Shown here piece by piece: positions 37,950-50,260 of a stretch of 64,000 nucleotides of DNA. The stretch's first letter is position 1. The number at the start of each line of letters is the position of its first letter. The position numbers and the translations under genes were made by a program. The notes beneath the pieces were generated by a model. It was given only the letters and a program-made list of their open reading frames with translations, was not told the origin of the DNA and searched no databases. Source of the DNA: Lichenostomus cassidix (lineage: Eukaryota; Chordata; Aves; Passeriformes; Meliphagidae); NCBI GenBank assembly GCA_008360975.2, contig CM039210.1, positions 19,429,007 to 19,493,006 on the forward strand, given 5' to 3'.

Positions 37950-38337
37950 TGTGGGGAGATGACCTTGTCTGGCTGCCAGGTGCCCACCAAGCAGCTTTTT
38001 CACTCTTGCTCCTCAGGGGGATAGGGGGAGAAAATAAGATGAAAAATTCTTGGGTCAAAATAAAGGCATCTTAACAAAGAAAAGCAAAGGCTGCACATGG
38101 AAGCAAAGGAAAAGATTTATTCTCTACTTCCCATCAGCAAGTGATGTCTAGACACTTGCTGGGAAGTAGGGCCTCAGTATGCATAGTGGTTGCTTTGAAA
38201 GACAAACGCCTTAAAAATGAACGCCCCCCCCTTCCTCCTTTTTCTTGGCTTAGTATTCTTCTTAGTATTGCTGAGCACAACACCATGTGTTATGGGATAT
38301 CTCTTTGGTCAGGTTGGGTCAGTTGTCCTGGTTATGT
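37950..38337 (-). repeat. LTR fragment abutting a CR1 copy
   Basis: Shares the segment agcaaaggctgcacatggaa and the following 200 nt with the LTR at 21806. It ends abruptly where a CR1 tail starts at 38338, so it is truncated or interrupted. Confidence 0.75.
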
Positions 38338-38985
38338 CATAGAATCATAGAATGGTTTGGCATGGAAGGGACCTTAAAGATCATCTAGTTCCAACCTGCT
38401 GCCATGAGCAGGGGCACCTTCCACTAGACCAGGTTGCTCCAAGCCCCATGCAACCTGGCCTTGAACACTTGCAGGGATGGAACAGCCACAGCTTCTCTGG
38501 GCAACCTGTTCCAGTGCCTCGCCACCCTCACAGTAAAGAATTTCTTCCCAATATTTAATCTAAACCTACTCTCTTTCAGTTTAAAGCTATTGCCCCTTGT
38601 CCTATCACTACACTTCCTGATAAAGTCCCTCCTCATTTTTCCTGTAGGCTCCCTTTAAGTACTGGAAGGCTGCTATAAGGTCTTTCCAGAGCCTTCTCTT
38701 CTCTAGGTTAATCGACCCAAATTCTCTCAACCCTTCCTCATAGAGGAGCTGCTCCAGCCCCCTGATCATCTCCATCGCCCTCCTCTGGACCTGCTCAAGC
38801 AGGTCCACTTCCTTTTTATGCTATGGGCCCCAGAGCTGAACACAGTACTTTGTGTGGAGTCTCATGGGAACAGAGTAGAGTGGGAGAATCACCTCCCTTG
38901 ACCTGCTGCCCATGCTGCTTTTGATGCAGCCCAGGATACAGTTGGCTTTCTGGGCTGCAAGTGCACATTGCCTTTGTCTCTCCTT
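38338..38985 (-). mobile_element. CR1 LINE 3' fragment
   Basis: Begins with the CR1 terminal repeat (atagaatcatagaatgg) and carries the ORF2 end on the minus strand ([20 protein letters not shown]). Confidence 0.88.
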
Positions 38986-41128
38986 TCAGCCAGTTTGTAT
39001 TTGCAGTAGTACCGTAGCTTGGTTTTGAAGTTGTTTGAGAATATGCTGCTGGAGGACAAAAATTGTCACTGTGATACACATGTATCACTTCTGTGACACT
39101 GGGAAATAAACCTACTACGGCAAGTTATATACTTGGCTCCTTCCCTCCCATATTCTTCAGGAAAAATGTGCTAAACATATTAAGTAGTGTATGTAAGCAC
39201 TCTTGCATTGACATGGGCGGACTTGGAACAAGGGGGAGAAACTATGGAGCCTATCAGGTACTTGTTAATGGTAGTAACAACATACTGTCTACCAAAACTA
39301 GGTACCAAAACTAAGGTGTTGCCAGCCCCTTCTTTGAAGAACACAGTGAAAGAGCTTCGAGTCCTTAACAGCTCCTCACTGCCTTGTAAATGGATTGTGC
39401 TAACATGAGTGAGCTGTGGGTGGGAAAGGCAGCATTTAATATGTCCGTTATTGAGCAATTTATTCTTTGTCAACATTTAGATAAGCTTTTATTCTGAATC
39501 AGTAACTGTAAATGGTGTTAGGGGGATTGTTTGCTTGGTTCTGGTTGGGTTCAACAAAGGCTTCACTGTAAACTTGTGTTTTCTTCAGAATGGAAATGAA
39601 TTTAAGTTTAAACCACTTTGATTTCCAGGTTATAATTATTAATCATCAAAACATAAACTTGTTACTAAATAATCCATAAGCTTTATTTGCAAATAAACCA
39701 TTAAGAAACCTCAGTTTTACCTTTTTTTTGCTAATGTTCATCATTATAACGGGTATTCCACAGTCCATATGTTGATGTTTCTGTTTCAATCTTTTAAGAT
39801 GAAAATAAGATTATAATACTTATATTATCACTAGGAAGTTCTACTGTATAGCCATGGGAAAAATAAATCATCAGGTTATTCTGAGTCCTGTATCTCACTG
39901 TTCCTATCAATGAGATACATGCCTTATATGCACAAGCAAAACAAGAAGAAAGCACGTTGCTCAGTTGAGGATGTGAGAGCTTTGCTCAGAAGAAATATTT
40001 TGGGAAAGTAAATCGATTATCTGGTATAAAGACAGTCCCATCTGCACTTGTGATAAGTAGCAGATGATGATGAATTGGTTTATCCACTACTTGACTGACT
40101 TAAATGTGTTACCTTATCAATTCATCAACTCCAAAGAATATGAGATATTAAACCTATATTAGAAATATGATATAATTCTGTTCTATTATCTGATTATGCA
40201 AATGATGTCCCAACATACTGCTGAATTGGGGCAGTGGAAAGTCTGCTAGAACTGTTCATAGGCTTTGTAGAAATGTAAAAAACAAGTGTGTGACAGTGTT
40301 TTTGATTGCTTTGATTTTTGGGGGGATGGTTTGTTTTTTGGGTTTTTTTTTTTGGGGAGTTGTCTTGTTTAAATGTGAGGGACTTGATTAAAAGTAGATT
40401 TTATCAAGAGATGCAGAAAAAGAATGTTTTCTTGGAAGTTCCATACAGTCTGTTCAGGAGTGCATGTGCTTAATTTGGAATGGTCAGTGGTCTGACAAGG
40501 TACCAACACCACCAAAAAAGTGAATTAATTTTTTTGTCAAATGTGGTTGACTTGTCATTATTTGGGCAGTAACCTGTCTGGGAAGGACTTTTTATATATT
40601 TTGCATAAAATGTTACAGCCTTAAACTTGGGCATTCCAAAGTGTTAAAGAAATATATCTGACAACATTTGGGAAAGATGTAGTAAAGCTAAAAATAAATA
40701 CTAAAAATGGTAACAAAGAAGTTCAAGAGCAGACCTGATAGAGGTATAAGCCTAGGGCTTCAAAAGAGGACAGTGAATTCTAATCATTTTACCTGTTTTA
40801 ATTTTCTGATTGCTGCCTAGGTTTGCTAGGTAGCTGAGGGAGCAAAGAGGCTTTTCCCCCTATTTGGGCATTAGAAATAAACATTTTTTTTAATATCTCT
40901 GGGTATACATTATTTACAGCATGCTTTATATTTCAACTTCAGTTTTCAGGAGTCTGTTAAACCATCTAAGAGATAATCTGTCCATATATTTAATGACACA
41001 AATTTTGATCATTTTTATTAATACTCTTTTGCTGAAGCAAGGTGATGTGCTGCAAAAAAACTCTTTTTATTCAATGCTAGCACTGTTTTTCTGGAGATAA
41101 CCTATTTAACAATGCTTTTTTCCTAAAG
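38986..41128. other. RASA1 intron, unique sequence
   Basis: 2.1 kb of AT-rich intron before the C2-end exon. A T/G homopolymer-rich patch lies near 40316-40360. Nothing else recognised. Confidence 0.5.
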
Positions 41129-41301
41129 TGTTTATGCGTTGCCAATTAAGCCGATTACAGAAAGGACATACAACAGATGAGTGGTTTCAACTCAGTTCCC
41201 ATATACCACTGAAAGGTATTGAGCCAGGATCTTTGCGTGTTCGAGCACGATATTCTATGGAGAAGATCATGCCAGAAGAGGAGTATAGTGAGTTTAAAGA
41301 G
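41129..41301 (+). CDS. RASA1: RASA1 exon: end of C2, entry to RasGAP
   Basis: A 173-nt exon between taaag and gtatta. It encodes FMRCQLSRLQKGHTTDEWF, then the conserved IPLKGIEPGSLRVRARYS and EEYSEFKE. It links the C2 and RasGAP domains. Confidence 0.96.
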
Positions 41302-41451
41302 GTATTAAGTTTGATTCCTCATTTTTTCTGTCAAAATTCACTTTCTCTGTTATTTGAGAGAAATTTCAATAACACGGACATTGCTAAGTTGTATTTGTAG
41401 TGACTATTATGTTAGCACAAATTTCTGAACATTGTTTCGGTTTTCTTTCAG

Positions 41452-41611
41452 CTCATACTCCAGAAAGAGATGCATGTAGTCTATGCCTTATCACATGTTT
41501 GTGGCCAGGATAGAACACTGTTGGCTGGAATTTTATTGAAGATTTTCCTTCATGAAAAGCTTGAGTCACTATTGTTGCGAACACTAAATGACAGGGAAAT
41601 AAGCATGGAAG
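41452..41611 (+). CDS. RASA1: RASA1 exon: RasGAP domain, first helices
   Basis: A 160-nt exon between tttcag and gtactg. It encodes LILQKEMHVVYALSHVCGQD and the FLHEKLESLLLRTLNDREIS segment. Confidence 0.96.
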
Positions 41612-41787
41612 GTACTGTACTAATTACACTAACATTAACTGAAACTCTGGGAAGGGAATGACTTCCATGTCTTCATTTCTGTCTCCTCCCTTAATTGCAT
41701 CATATATCAAACTGTGAACACATCTTATTTTTCCCCTCTGCTTTTTGTTGTCTCATTTAACTAACTTTACACTTTATTTTTTTTCAG

Positions 41788-41930
41788 ATGAAGCTACTAC
41801 TTTGTTTCGTGCCACCACTTTAGCAAGTACACTTATGGAGCAATATATGAAAGCCACAGCAACACGCTTTGTCCACCATGCACTAAAAGACAGTATATTA
41901 AAGATAATGGAGAGCAAGCAGTCCTGTGAG
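41788..41930 (+). CDS. RASA1: RASA1 exon: RasGAP arginine finger
   Basis: A 143-nt exon between tttcag and gtgata. It contains TLFRATTLASTLMEQYMK. The Arg codon at 41808-41810 is the arginine finger (Arg789 in human numbering) inserted into the Ras active site to speed GTP hydrolysis. The catalytic residue is intact, so this copy shows no sign of inactivation here. Confidence 0.97.
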
Positions 41931-42674
41931 GTGATAACTTGAACTATGTTTTTTTAAAATTTTGATTTGTTGAACTTATGATATACTGGTTATTTGCTTT
42001 AGAAGCATTTATTATCCTTCAGAAATAATTTCAGTACTGGAACTGAACTGATTATGCTTTTTTTTTCTAAATGTTAGCTTGAACAATGTTCATAGCATCA
42101 CTTTTAAATAAGCTTTTAAACTCAAATTTTTTTAAATTATGTATTTATTCTTTAGCAGTTGTATGTTCTGTTGTAGCAGTTACTGAATGGCCTACCCTAA
42201 ATAACTTGTTTTAAGCTCCAGATATACTAGAAGTCAATGTCTGAACTTAGTTTCATTTTTAAACTCCCTTACATTAATTGCTTGCGTTAGATCCTATCTT
42301 TATTTCTAAAACAACCCTCCTAACTTCTATTTCACTTGAACTTAATTATGGAAAGGGGAGGGCTGTGTCCCCAGGATACTGGATTAAAAAATTAAAATAT
42401 ACATAATTAGAAAAAGATGAGTACTTATGGATAGTGTTAAATGTCTGTGCTGTTAAAAGCATAGTGCACTAGAACTTAAAAACTTTGCTTTTTCACATTA
42501 GTTTTCTGGCTAGCCCTTGAAACAAATGTGTAAGTTCTGTACAAATCTGAGATTTGTACAGCAGTAGAATATTTAATTTATTTTTAAATAGTATTCAGTG
42601 TTTAATATTATCAAATTATATAGGTAGTTCTATTCAAGAGCCAAAACTTATGTCTTTTCCCCTTTTGGTTTTAG
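41931..42674. other. RASA1 intron, unique sequence
   Basis: AT-rich intron between two RasGAP exons. Nothing recognised. Confidence 0.55.
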
Positions 42675-42790
42675 TTAAATCCTTCAAAGTTGGAAAAAAA
42701 TGAAGATGTGAACACTAATTTGGCACATCTACTCAATATACTTTCAGAATTGGTGGAGAAAATATTCATGGCTGCAGAGATACTGCCTCC
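42675..42790 (+). CDS. RASA1: RASA1 exon: RasGAP middle; last exon on the + strand
   Basis: A 116-nt exon between ttttag and gtaagt. It encodes NPSKLEKNEDVNTNLAHLLN and ends EILPP, two bases into the last Pro codon. The next exon should continue the RasGAP core, but a sense-oriented provirus starts only about 130 nt after the donor and the expected exon is not found before the N gap. Confidence 0.96.
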
Positions 42791-42920
42791 GTAAGTTTGC
42801 ACTCTACTGTTCAAATTTGTCCTTGAAAATTCCTGTTTGTGGTTTACATTGCACCATAAAATAGTGTTTTATTGGCTTATCTTATACTAATAAGTACTAA
42901 GACTAAATTCTTTAGGGCTG

Positions 42921-43822
42921 TATTGCAGATTAGGTTTTTCAGGGAATTTCTTCCCATCTGTCATCTGAAAAAGACCCTGGGAGAAGAAGGGGGTAGCACC
43001 TGGGGGATGAATAGAAAGTGATCGAGTTAACAAAAGAGTGGCTGATGACCTTGGCATTCTAGTGACATCTTTGGGGAGTTTTGGCTGGGGGATGGGCTCT
43101 CCCACTGGGGTTTTTTTTGGGGGGAATTGCGGCATAGAATTGCCACGAGAGGTGTTGGGGCTGGCCTGAGACTTGCTGGGGGGTGGGGGCTGCCTGCCTT
43201 CCTTCCAGTGTGGGATTGGAGAGAGTGGTCGCGTGCTGCGAGAGTTATGCATTCTGCTCAGGGACTATTGCCACACTGCGATTCGGACTACAACCAAATC
43301 TGCCTGTTTTTCCCTGCTTCTGCCGGCTGCTACTTGGTAGTGCTGAGATCGCTGACCGTGAGTTTGCAAAAGGAGCAACTTCCTTCCTTTCTTCCTGGCG
43401 CCAGCTCTTTTTCTGCCTTGCCAGAGCCCCCTAGCACCCCCTGCTGGTTGCAAGCCAGCCACTGCAGCCTCTCTGCCTCATCTGAGCCACCAATGCTCCC
43501 TGCCAGCCACGAGTGAATCACTGCAGCTTTCACCTCATCGGCGCTGCCACCACCCCCTGCTGGTTGTGGCCGTAACTACACCAAAGGGGAAACCTAGTGC
43601 TTGGTGGGTGGAAAACTTCTGTTATTGTGTTGTTGTTTGGTCTGTTCTGTTTTATATATGTATATATATTCTAGTAAAGAACTGTTAATCCTTTTCCTAC
43701 ATTATTTGCCTGAAAACCCCATAGTTTTTGGAGTTATAATAAATTGGAGGGAGTGGTCTTCTTTTCCATTCCAGGAAAGTTCCCGTCTTCCTTGGCAGAC
43801 ATTTGTCTTTTAAACCAAGACA
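42921..43822 (+). repeat. 5' LTR of provirus B
   Basis: About 902 nt, ending TTTTAAACCAAGACA. The first 24 nt have diverged from the 3' LTR (17 of 24 match); most of the rest is nearly the same as the 3' LTR apart from one indel-rich stretch near 43400-43500. Confidence 0.9.
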
Positions 43823-43827
43823 TTAAT

Positions 43828-43844
43828 TGGTGCCCAATGTGAGG
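43828..43844 (+). other. Primer binding site-like sequence of provirus B
   Basis: TGGTGCCCAATGTGAGG begins five nt after the LTR. It resembles the sequence at 52351 (TGGAGCCCAATGTGGGA), suggesting that both elements used the same primer tRNA. I do not assign the tRNA. Confidence 0.65.
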
Positions 43845-44011
43845 CTTATGTGAGAGGAAATGGTGAAAAGAGAATAACAGTTCTTGGGTGACACATTTGT
43901 GTATTGGATTTAGAAACCTCATTAGGCATCACGATGTGGTCCAGCTTACCCCGGTTCAGCTGGCAGATGATCGTGGATGCATGTTTTTCATTTGCTGATC
44001 ACTAGCTAAAC

Positions 44012-45640
44012 ATGGGCCCTACAGCTAAGGCCATTGTGACTGCTATTAGGTTTTTTGAATGGATCGATTGGGTAATGAATTTAATGCTTGTAAACCTCTT
44101 TTGGAATGTGTGCATGTGGCTATCTAACTACCACAGCCTAAGTTCCTATCTTTGGGAGGTCATTAATAATGGTATCCATTTTGGAGGAGGAACGCAGGGA
44201 GGTGTTTTCTCCCAACCCTTCACCCACTCTTTCAGATCTACCACAACAGCTTTTGAAGGATTCAAATTCCCTCTAGATGCTAAAGATATCGTACTCTTGC
44301 TGGTGTTGCTGCTATGTCTATTCAAGGTGGTCCATTTATCATTTAAAGACGGGGTGAGCTTGCCTTAGGTAGCTACCCCAAAATCTGCGTCAGGGACTAG
44401 GGATGCTGCCTAGGAACCTGCCACAGGAGCCAGGCACACTGCCCAACAGCCCGCCTTAGAAATTAATTACTTGGATTGGATGGGGGTATGGGAGGAAATA
44501 GGCTGGGTGCTGAAGGAATTCTCTCCTCCAGTTGTTTGGAAGCTTCTCTCTGACCAAACACAGATCCCCAGTAAGATTGCTGAGTGTTTGAAAGAACATC
44601 ATTCTGTAAATTCCAAAGACGGTCAACTTGCTGCAATGTGCTGGACCCTGGCTAATGCTTACCACACCATGGTCTTAACAATACAGCACCACCTGCAGTC
44701 AGAGGGAAAGGTCAGTGGTGCAGCAGTAGAACCAATGGATGCTACGGCTGTTTAGGCTCCAGCTAAACCACAGCCAGCAGCAGTCGCCCCTGTACAAAGG
44801 AGGAAGTATAAAGCCAAATCGGTATGTCTGGTTAACGACACTGAGGTAGCAGGGCTCTTACAACCAGCGGAGGAACTGGAGCCCAAGATCATTACCAAGT
44901 CCCTGTCGTTTGAAAATCTCCGCAGTCTTCGAAAAGATATTGCGTGATGGGTGGGCAAGGCTTTTCTGGCCTGGTCGACTTGAGTTTGGGACCTTATAGG
45001 TGCAGGTTTGCAACTTGGTAACAAAGCAAGGTTTTTGGGATCCTTGGCCCAGGATGTGGGTATCAAGCAAGCGTTCGTGAGGGAGCCAGGACCCCTTTCT
45101 CTCTGGGGACAGCTTCTAACAAGTGTAAGAGAGAGGTTTTTTTACAGAGACAGCCTGCAGGAGCACCATCATAAAAAGCCCTGGAAGACCATGGAGAAAG
45201 GGATCCAATGCCTTAGAGAAATGGCAGTGTTGGAGATACTTTTTGGAAGGGACAGACAACACAATAACGACCCTGACAAGGTCAGGTGCACATCTCAAAT
45301 GTGGTGGAACCTTGCACATCAGGGGCCATCTGAATACTCCAGTTTCATGGTGAAAATGCATTTCAAGGACAATGAAGAGAGGGGGCTCTGTAGCATGCAA
45401 ACTCAGGAATTATGACAGGATGGTCAATGCCCAATGCAGACTCACATCTCTGCTATAGAGACATTGGTTGAGAGTCTCAAGGATGAATGGAAAAAACTCA
45501 AAGAGGGGATTAGGGAGGAGATTAGGAAGAAGAGTTTCCATGTGGCACCAGTGCAAACCAGAGCCCCCAAGGTCAGAGCCAGATCAGCTAGAGAGAGTGG
45601 ATACGCCCCATGAACTGACTTGACCTACTTGACCATGGAG
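44012..45640 (+). pseudogene. Decayed gag region of provirus B
   Basis: Fragmented plus-strand frames (44012-44368, 44471-44755, 45008-45415) lie between the leader and the protease, the position of gag. No zinc-knuckle motif is clear. Assignment is by position; the first frame includes a hydrophobic run and may be leader sequence. Confidence 0.5.
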
Positions 45641-45890
45641 GAAGACATGAGATGGTGGGACAGGAACCTACCTGTGTCCTAGCAGCCCGAATACAAGAAC
45701 TGAAGAAGAAAGGGAAAGGGAAGTCAGTGAGAGCGAGTGCTGTGCCAATTTTCTGTGGTCAAGGATCCAACCCACTGGGAGATACCTCTCGTATCACAAG
45801 AGATACCTCTCGTATTCACAGGACCAGTGTTAGAGGAGTTCTGCCTCTAGCCAGGTAGAGGCACCAGGGGATGATCATGTCTACTGGACT

Positions 45891-46448
45891 GTGTGGATCC
45901 AATGGTCTGGCACGTCAGACCCACAAGAATACAAGGCTTTGGTTGACATTGGCGCTCAATGCATGCTAATGCCATCGGGATATGTGGGGTCAGAAACAGT
46001 CTCCATTTCTGGGGTGACAGGGGGTTCTCAAAAGCTGACAGTGTTAAAAGCTGAAGTGAGTTTGAGCGTGAAAGACTTGCAGAAACACCCCATTGTAACT
46101 GGCTCAGATGCCCCGTGTATCCTGTGCATTGACTACCTTAGGAACGCATACTTCAAAGACCCAAAGGGACATCAATGGGCTTTTGGAATTGCTGCTGTGG
46201 AGACAGAAGGAATTAAGCAACTGAACACCTTGCCTGGACTGTCAGAAAATCCTTCTGCGGTAGGACTCCTGAAGGTAGAAAAACAAGTACCAATTGCCAC
46301 CTTGACAGTGCACCATCAGCAGTATCGAACAAATCAAGATGCTCAGATCCCCATTCACAAGATGATCTGTGAGCTGGAGAGCCAAGAAGTGGCCAGCAAG
46401 ACCCATTCACCCCTCCTACAGCCCCACTTGACCTGTGCACAAGTCTGA
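45891..46448 (+). pseudogene. Protease remnant of provirus B
   Basis: A 185-codon open stretch with the aspartic-protease active-site context LVDIGAQ, where retroviral proteases have D-T/S-G, so the central residue is replaced by Ile. A later CILCIDYLR resembles the conserved second motif. The C-terminal part runs toward RT. Confidence 0.75.
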
Positions 46449-47322
46449 TGGAGAATGGAGATTGACAGTGGACTATCATGGCTTGAATGAAGTTACCCCA
46501 CCGCTGAATGCCACTGTGCTAGACACGCTGGAGCTCCAGTACGAGCTGGAGTCCAAGGCAGTGAAATGGTGCCACTATTGACATTGCCAATGCATTCTTC
46601 TCCATCCTTTAGCAGCAGAGTGCAGGCCACAGTTTGCTTTCACTTGGAGGGGCGTGCAGTACACGTGGCACTGATTGCCCCAGGGGTGGAAGCAGTCCCA
46701 CTATCTATCATGGACTGATCCAGACTGCACTAGAGAAGGGTGAAGCTCTGGAGCATCTGCAATACATTGATTACGTCGTCAGGAGGGGAAACAAGGCAGC
46801 AGAAGTCTTTGAGAAAGGAGAAAATATCATCCTGATTCTCTTGGAAGCCAGCTATGTCATTAAAAAGAGTAAGGTCAAGGGACCTGCCTGAGAGATTCAG
46901 TTCCTGGGAGTAAAGTGGCAAGATGGACGATGTCAGATACCTACTGAGGTCATCAACAAGATTACAGCAATGTCTCCACCCACCGGCAAGAAGGAAATGC
47001 AAGCTTTCCTAGGTGTCATAGGTTTCTGGAGGATGCACATCCCAGAGTACAGTCAGATTGTAAGCCCTCTTTACCTGGTGGCCCGCAAGAAGAATGATTT
47101 CCACTGGGGCCCTGAACAGCAACAAGTTTTTGCCCAGATCAAGCAGGAGATTGCTCACGTGGTAGCCCTTGGCCCAGTCAGAACAGGACCAGAAGTAAAG
47201 AACGTGCTTTACTCTTCAGCTGGGAGCAATGGTCTTTCCTGGAGCCTCTGGCAGAAGGTGCCTGGTGAGACTCGAGGCCGACCGCTTGGATTCTGAAGCT
47301 GAAGCTACAGAGGGTCTGAAGC
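46449..47322 (+). pseudogene. Reverse-transcriptase remnant of provirus B
   Basis: Several stops and frame changes. The catalytic box appears as YIDY (46763-46774), having lost the second Asp of the YxDD motif. The connection segment reads EMQAFLGVIGFWRMHIPEYS (about 46997-47056). The sequence is cut at 47322 by a nested LTR and resumes at 48437. Confidence 0.85.
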
Positions 47323-48436
47323 TGTTGGAGGTTAGGATTGCTCCTTTTGTTTTCTTTCCCTCAGGGAATTTTCTCCCATCTGTTGCTAAGAAACAATAAT
47401 TACCGGTACTTAAGACAAAAGAAGTAGCCCAGCTCCAGGGGAAGAGTTCAGCTGGCTACTTCTCTTATCTGAAGGGTTTCTCTTGGAGGGGCAGAGATAC
47501 CATGAGATTTGGGCTGGTGAAGGGGCTGGGCACAGCTCCTAGCTCTCTCTTGCTCTCTCAGCATCAGAGGGGGAGGCAGGCTGCGGTTGCTGTGGGAAGG
47601 ATCCACCGCCACTGTTGAGTTCCATCTCCTACTTTTCTTCTACCATGAGCGTGACTCTGCTTGTAAGAGCAGCCATTGAACTGGGACCTTATTAACACCC
47701 GATTTAATTGGAAAGGACCCTTACCATCTACTCGGGTGCCTCAGGGGAAAACCCGGGACCCTGACCCACTCCCCCTTCCCGGATGGCATGTCTCCCTGGC
47801 TGCATACAGCAGCTGCTATGGAGAAGACCAGCTGCTGCTGCCCAGCTCCTGATGCTTTCTGTCACTGCCCCGGGCTTTTTTGCTACGCTCTAACCCAGCA
47901 TCCTGTGTCCACCTGACTCCTGCGGCCCCTGCCAAGGCTGCGGAGTTTGCTGTTACATCTTGTTGGCCACTCCAGGGGTGTGCCTGCCTTTGCCGTTCCA
48001 GCTGCCATTCTGAGGTCCCTGCTACAGCCCATTCTGCCATCCAGCCCGCCCACCATTACCGTGTGAGTGATGCGACTAAACTCACGCCACAGCATCCTCT
48101 GCAGCTGGGGGGCAATCATCACATCTGCCCTGCCTGGCTGGGAGCCCCACAGCGCCCCTGCTGGCTGTGACTGTAACTACACCAAGGGGGAAGGTGCTTT
48201 GACAGCCAGGAGAAGGCTGTTACTGGGTTTCTGGTTTTGTTTGTTGTTGCTGCTGTTGTTGTTGTTTGTTTGCCTTGTTAAACATACTAGTAAAGAACTT
48301 ATTCCTTTTCCCACATCTTTGCCTGAAAACCCCTTAATTTCAAAGTTATAATAATTTGGAGAGAAGGGGATCATATTCTCCATTATAAGGAGGTTCCCAC
48401 CTTCCTTGGCAGACATCTGTCTTTCAAACCAAGACA
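47323..48436 (+). repeat. Solo LTR nested in pol of provirus B, TSD GAAGC/TAAGC
   Basis: TGTTGGAGGTTAGG at 47323 and AAACCAAGACA at 48436. The flanks GAAGC (47318-47322) and TAAGC (48437-48441) match at 4 of 5 bases. It interrupts the RT/RNase H junction. Its ends are related to the host provirus's own LTRs, so a related element inserted into this one. Confidence 0.88.
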
Positions 48437-49240
48437 TAAGCCAACTATACTCCAACAGAGAGGGAGATCCTGGCAGCCTATGAAAGAGTTCAAGCCACCT
48501 CAGAGGTAATTGGCACAGAAGCACAACTCCTCCTGGCACCTCGACTACTTGCGCTGGGTTAGATGTTTAAAGAAAAGGTTCCCTCTACACATCACGCCCT
48601 GACACTGCATGGAGTAAGTGGATTGGCTTGATTACACAGTGCACCCATATTGGAAACCTGAATCGCCCTGGGATCTTGGAAATAATTGTAAATTGGCCTG
48701 AAGGTAAGAAATTTGGTCTGACAGATGAAGAGGAGCAGGAACAGGTGAACCGTGCTGAGGAAGCTCCACCATACAATCAATTGCCAAAAGAAAAACCACA
48801 CTATGCTCTTTTCACTGATGGTTCCTGTCGCATTGTAGGGACGAATAAAAAATGGAAAGCAGCCGTATAGAGTCCCACGTGACAAGTCACAGGCGCTGCC
48901 AAAGGAGAAGGTGGATCAAGTAATTTTGCAGAGCTCAAAGCCATCCAGTTGGCCCTGGACATTGCTGAGTAAGAGAAGTGGCCAAAGCTCTGCCTCTACT
49001 CTGACTCATGGATGGTAGCCAATGCTCTGTGGGGATACCTACAGATGGAAGAAAGCAAATTGGCAACATAAAGAGAAACCCATCTGGGCTTCCAAAATGT
49101 GGCAAGACATCACCGCCCGGGTAGAGAAGCTGATTGTGAGAGTCTGCCATGTAGATGCACATGTGCCTAAGAGTCCAGCCAACGAGGAACATCATAACAA
49201 CGAACAGGCAGACTGAGCTGCCCAAGTCAAAGTGTTGCAG
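48437..49240 (+). pseudogene. RNase H remnant of provirus B
   Basis: Contains HYALFTDGSCRIVG (about 48798-48840), the first catalytic Asp context of retroviral RNase H, and HVDAHVPKSPANEEHHNNEQ (about 49149-49208) at the C-terminal end. Stops occur, several of them TGA or TAG. Confidence 0.85.
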
Positions 49241-50120
49241 GTAGATCTAGACTGGCAGCACAAGGGAGAATTGTTCCTAGCTTGATGGGCCCATGATGCC
49301 TCAGGTCATCAGGGCAGAGATGCCACCTATAAGTGGGCACAAGACTGAGGAGTCGATTTAACCATGGACTCTATCTCCCAGGTTATCCATGACTGTGAGA
49401 CATGCTACTATTAAGCTGGCTAAGAGAGTAAAGTCTCTGTGGTATGGTGGGAGTTAAACTAAGTATAGGTATGGAGACGCCTGGCAGGTTGATTACATCA
49501 CACTGCCACAGACCCACTGAGGTAAGCACTATGTGCTTACCATGGGGGAAGCAACCACCAGATGGCTGAAGACGCACCTGCTGCCTCACACCATTGCCTG
49601 GAACACAGTCCTAGGCCTGAAAAAACAAGTCTTGTGGTGACATGGCACCCCAGCATGAATTGAGTCAGATAATGGAGCTCATTTCAAGAATAGCGTAGTT
49701 ACCACCTGGGTAAAGAGGATGGCATTGAGTGGGTGTGCCATGTCCCATACCATGCACCAGCCGCCAGGAAGGTTGAATGGTGTAATGGATTGTTGAAAAC
49801 CACTCTGAAAGTATTGGGTGGGGGGACCTTCAAGCAGTGGGATCAGCATCTAGCAAAGGCTACATGGCTAATCAACACTAGAGGCTCCGTCAATTGAGCC
49901 AGCCCTGCCCAATCAGAGTCCCTTCAGACTGTAAATGGAGGTAATGTCCCTGTGGGACACCTGAGAGGTATGCTAGGGAAAACTGTTTTGATTAACCCTG
50001 CCTCAAGCAAAAGCAAACCCATTTGTAGGATTGTTTTTGCTCAAGGACCAGGTTGCACCTGGTGGGTGGTGCAGAAAGATGGAGAAACATGATCTATGCC
50101 TCAAGGGGACCTTATTTTTG
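49241..50120 (+). pseudogene. Integrase remnant of provirus B
   Basis: The zinc-binding part shows HDASGHQGRDATYKW followed by VIHDCETC. The catalytic part shows DYITLP and ESDNGAHFKNS (near 49668), matching the first and second Asp of the D,D-35-E core. Several in-frame stops. The C-terminal domain ends near 50120 with no env after it. Confidence 0.85.
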
Positions 50121-50260
50121 GGTGAACTGTCCATGACACTGTGCCTGTATCCATAGCTGGATGTATATATGTGTATAATTTCAATAATGCGTGTATATAT
50201 ATAGTTGAAGTCTAAGTTTGATGTAACATGTTGGTATGGGAAAAAATTCAGGGTGGATAA

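Larger units (their letters stand above)
6048..42790 (+). other. RASA1: RASA1 gene, central 15 coding exons (SH3 to mid-RasGAP)
   Basis: RASA1 (p120 RasGAP) is a cytosolic GTPase-activating protein. It is recruited to phosphotyrosine receptors through its SH2 domains and stimulates GTP hydrolysis by Ras. Fifteen exons are visible here, each bounded by AG and GT. They sum to 1704 nt, start one base into a codon and end two bases into a codon, and stay in one open frame. Domain order is SH3 (C-terminal half), second SH2, PH, C2, then RasGAP with the arginine finger. The five or so upstream exons (Gly/Pro-rich N-terminus, first SH2, start of SH3) are outside the window. The gene is broken by assembly structure: the remaining exons appear on the opposite strand beyond the N gap. 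Introns hold many ERV and CR1 insertions. Identity is near certain from the protein sequence; Z or W linkage is not decided. Confidence 0.96.
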
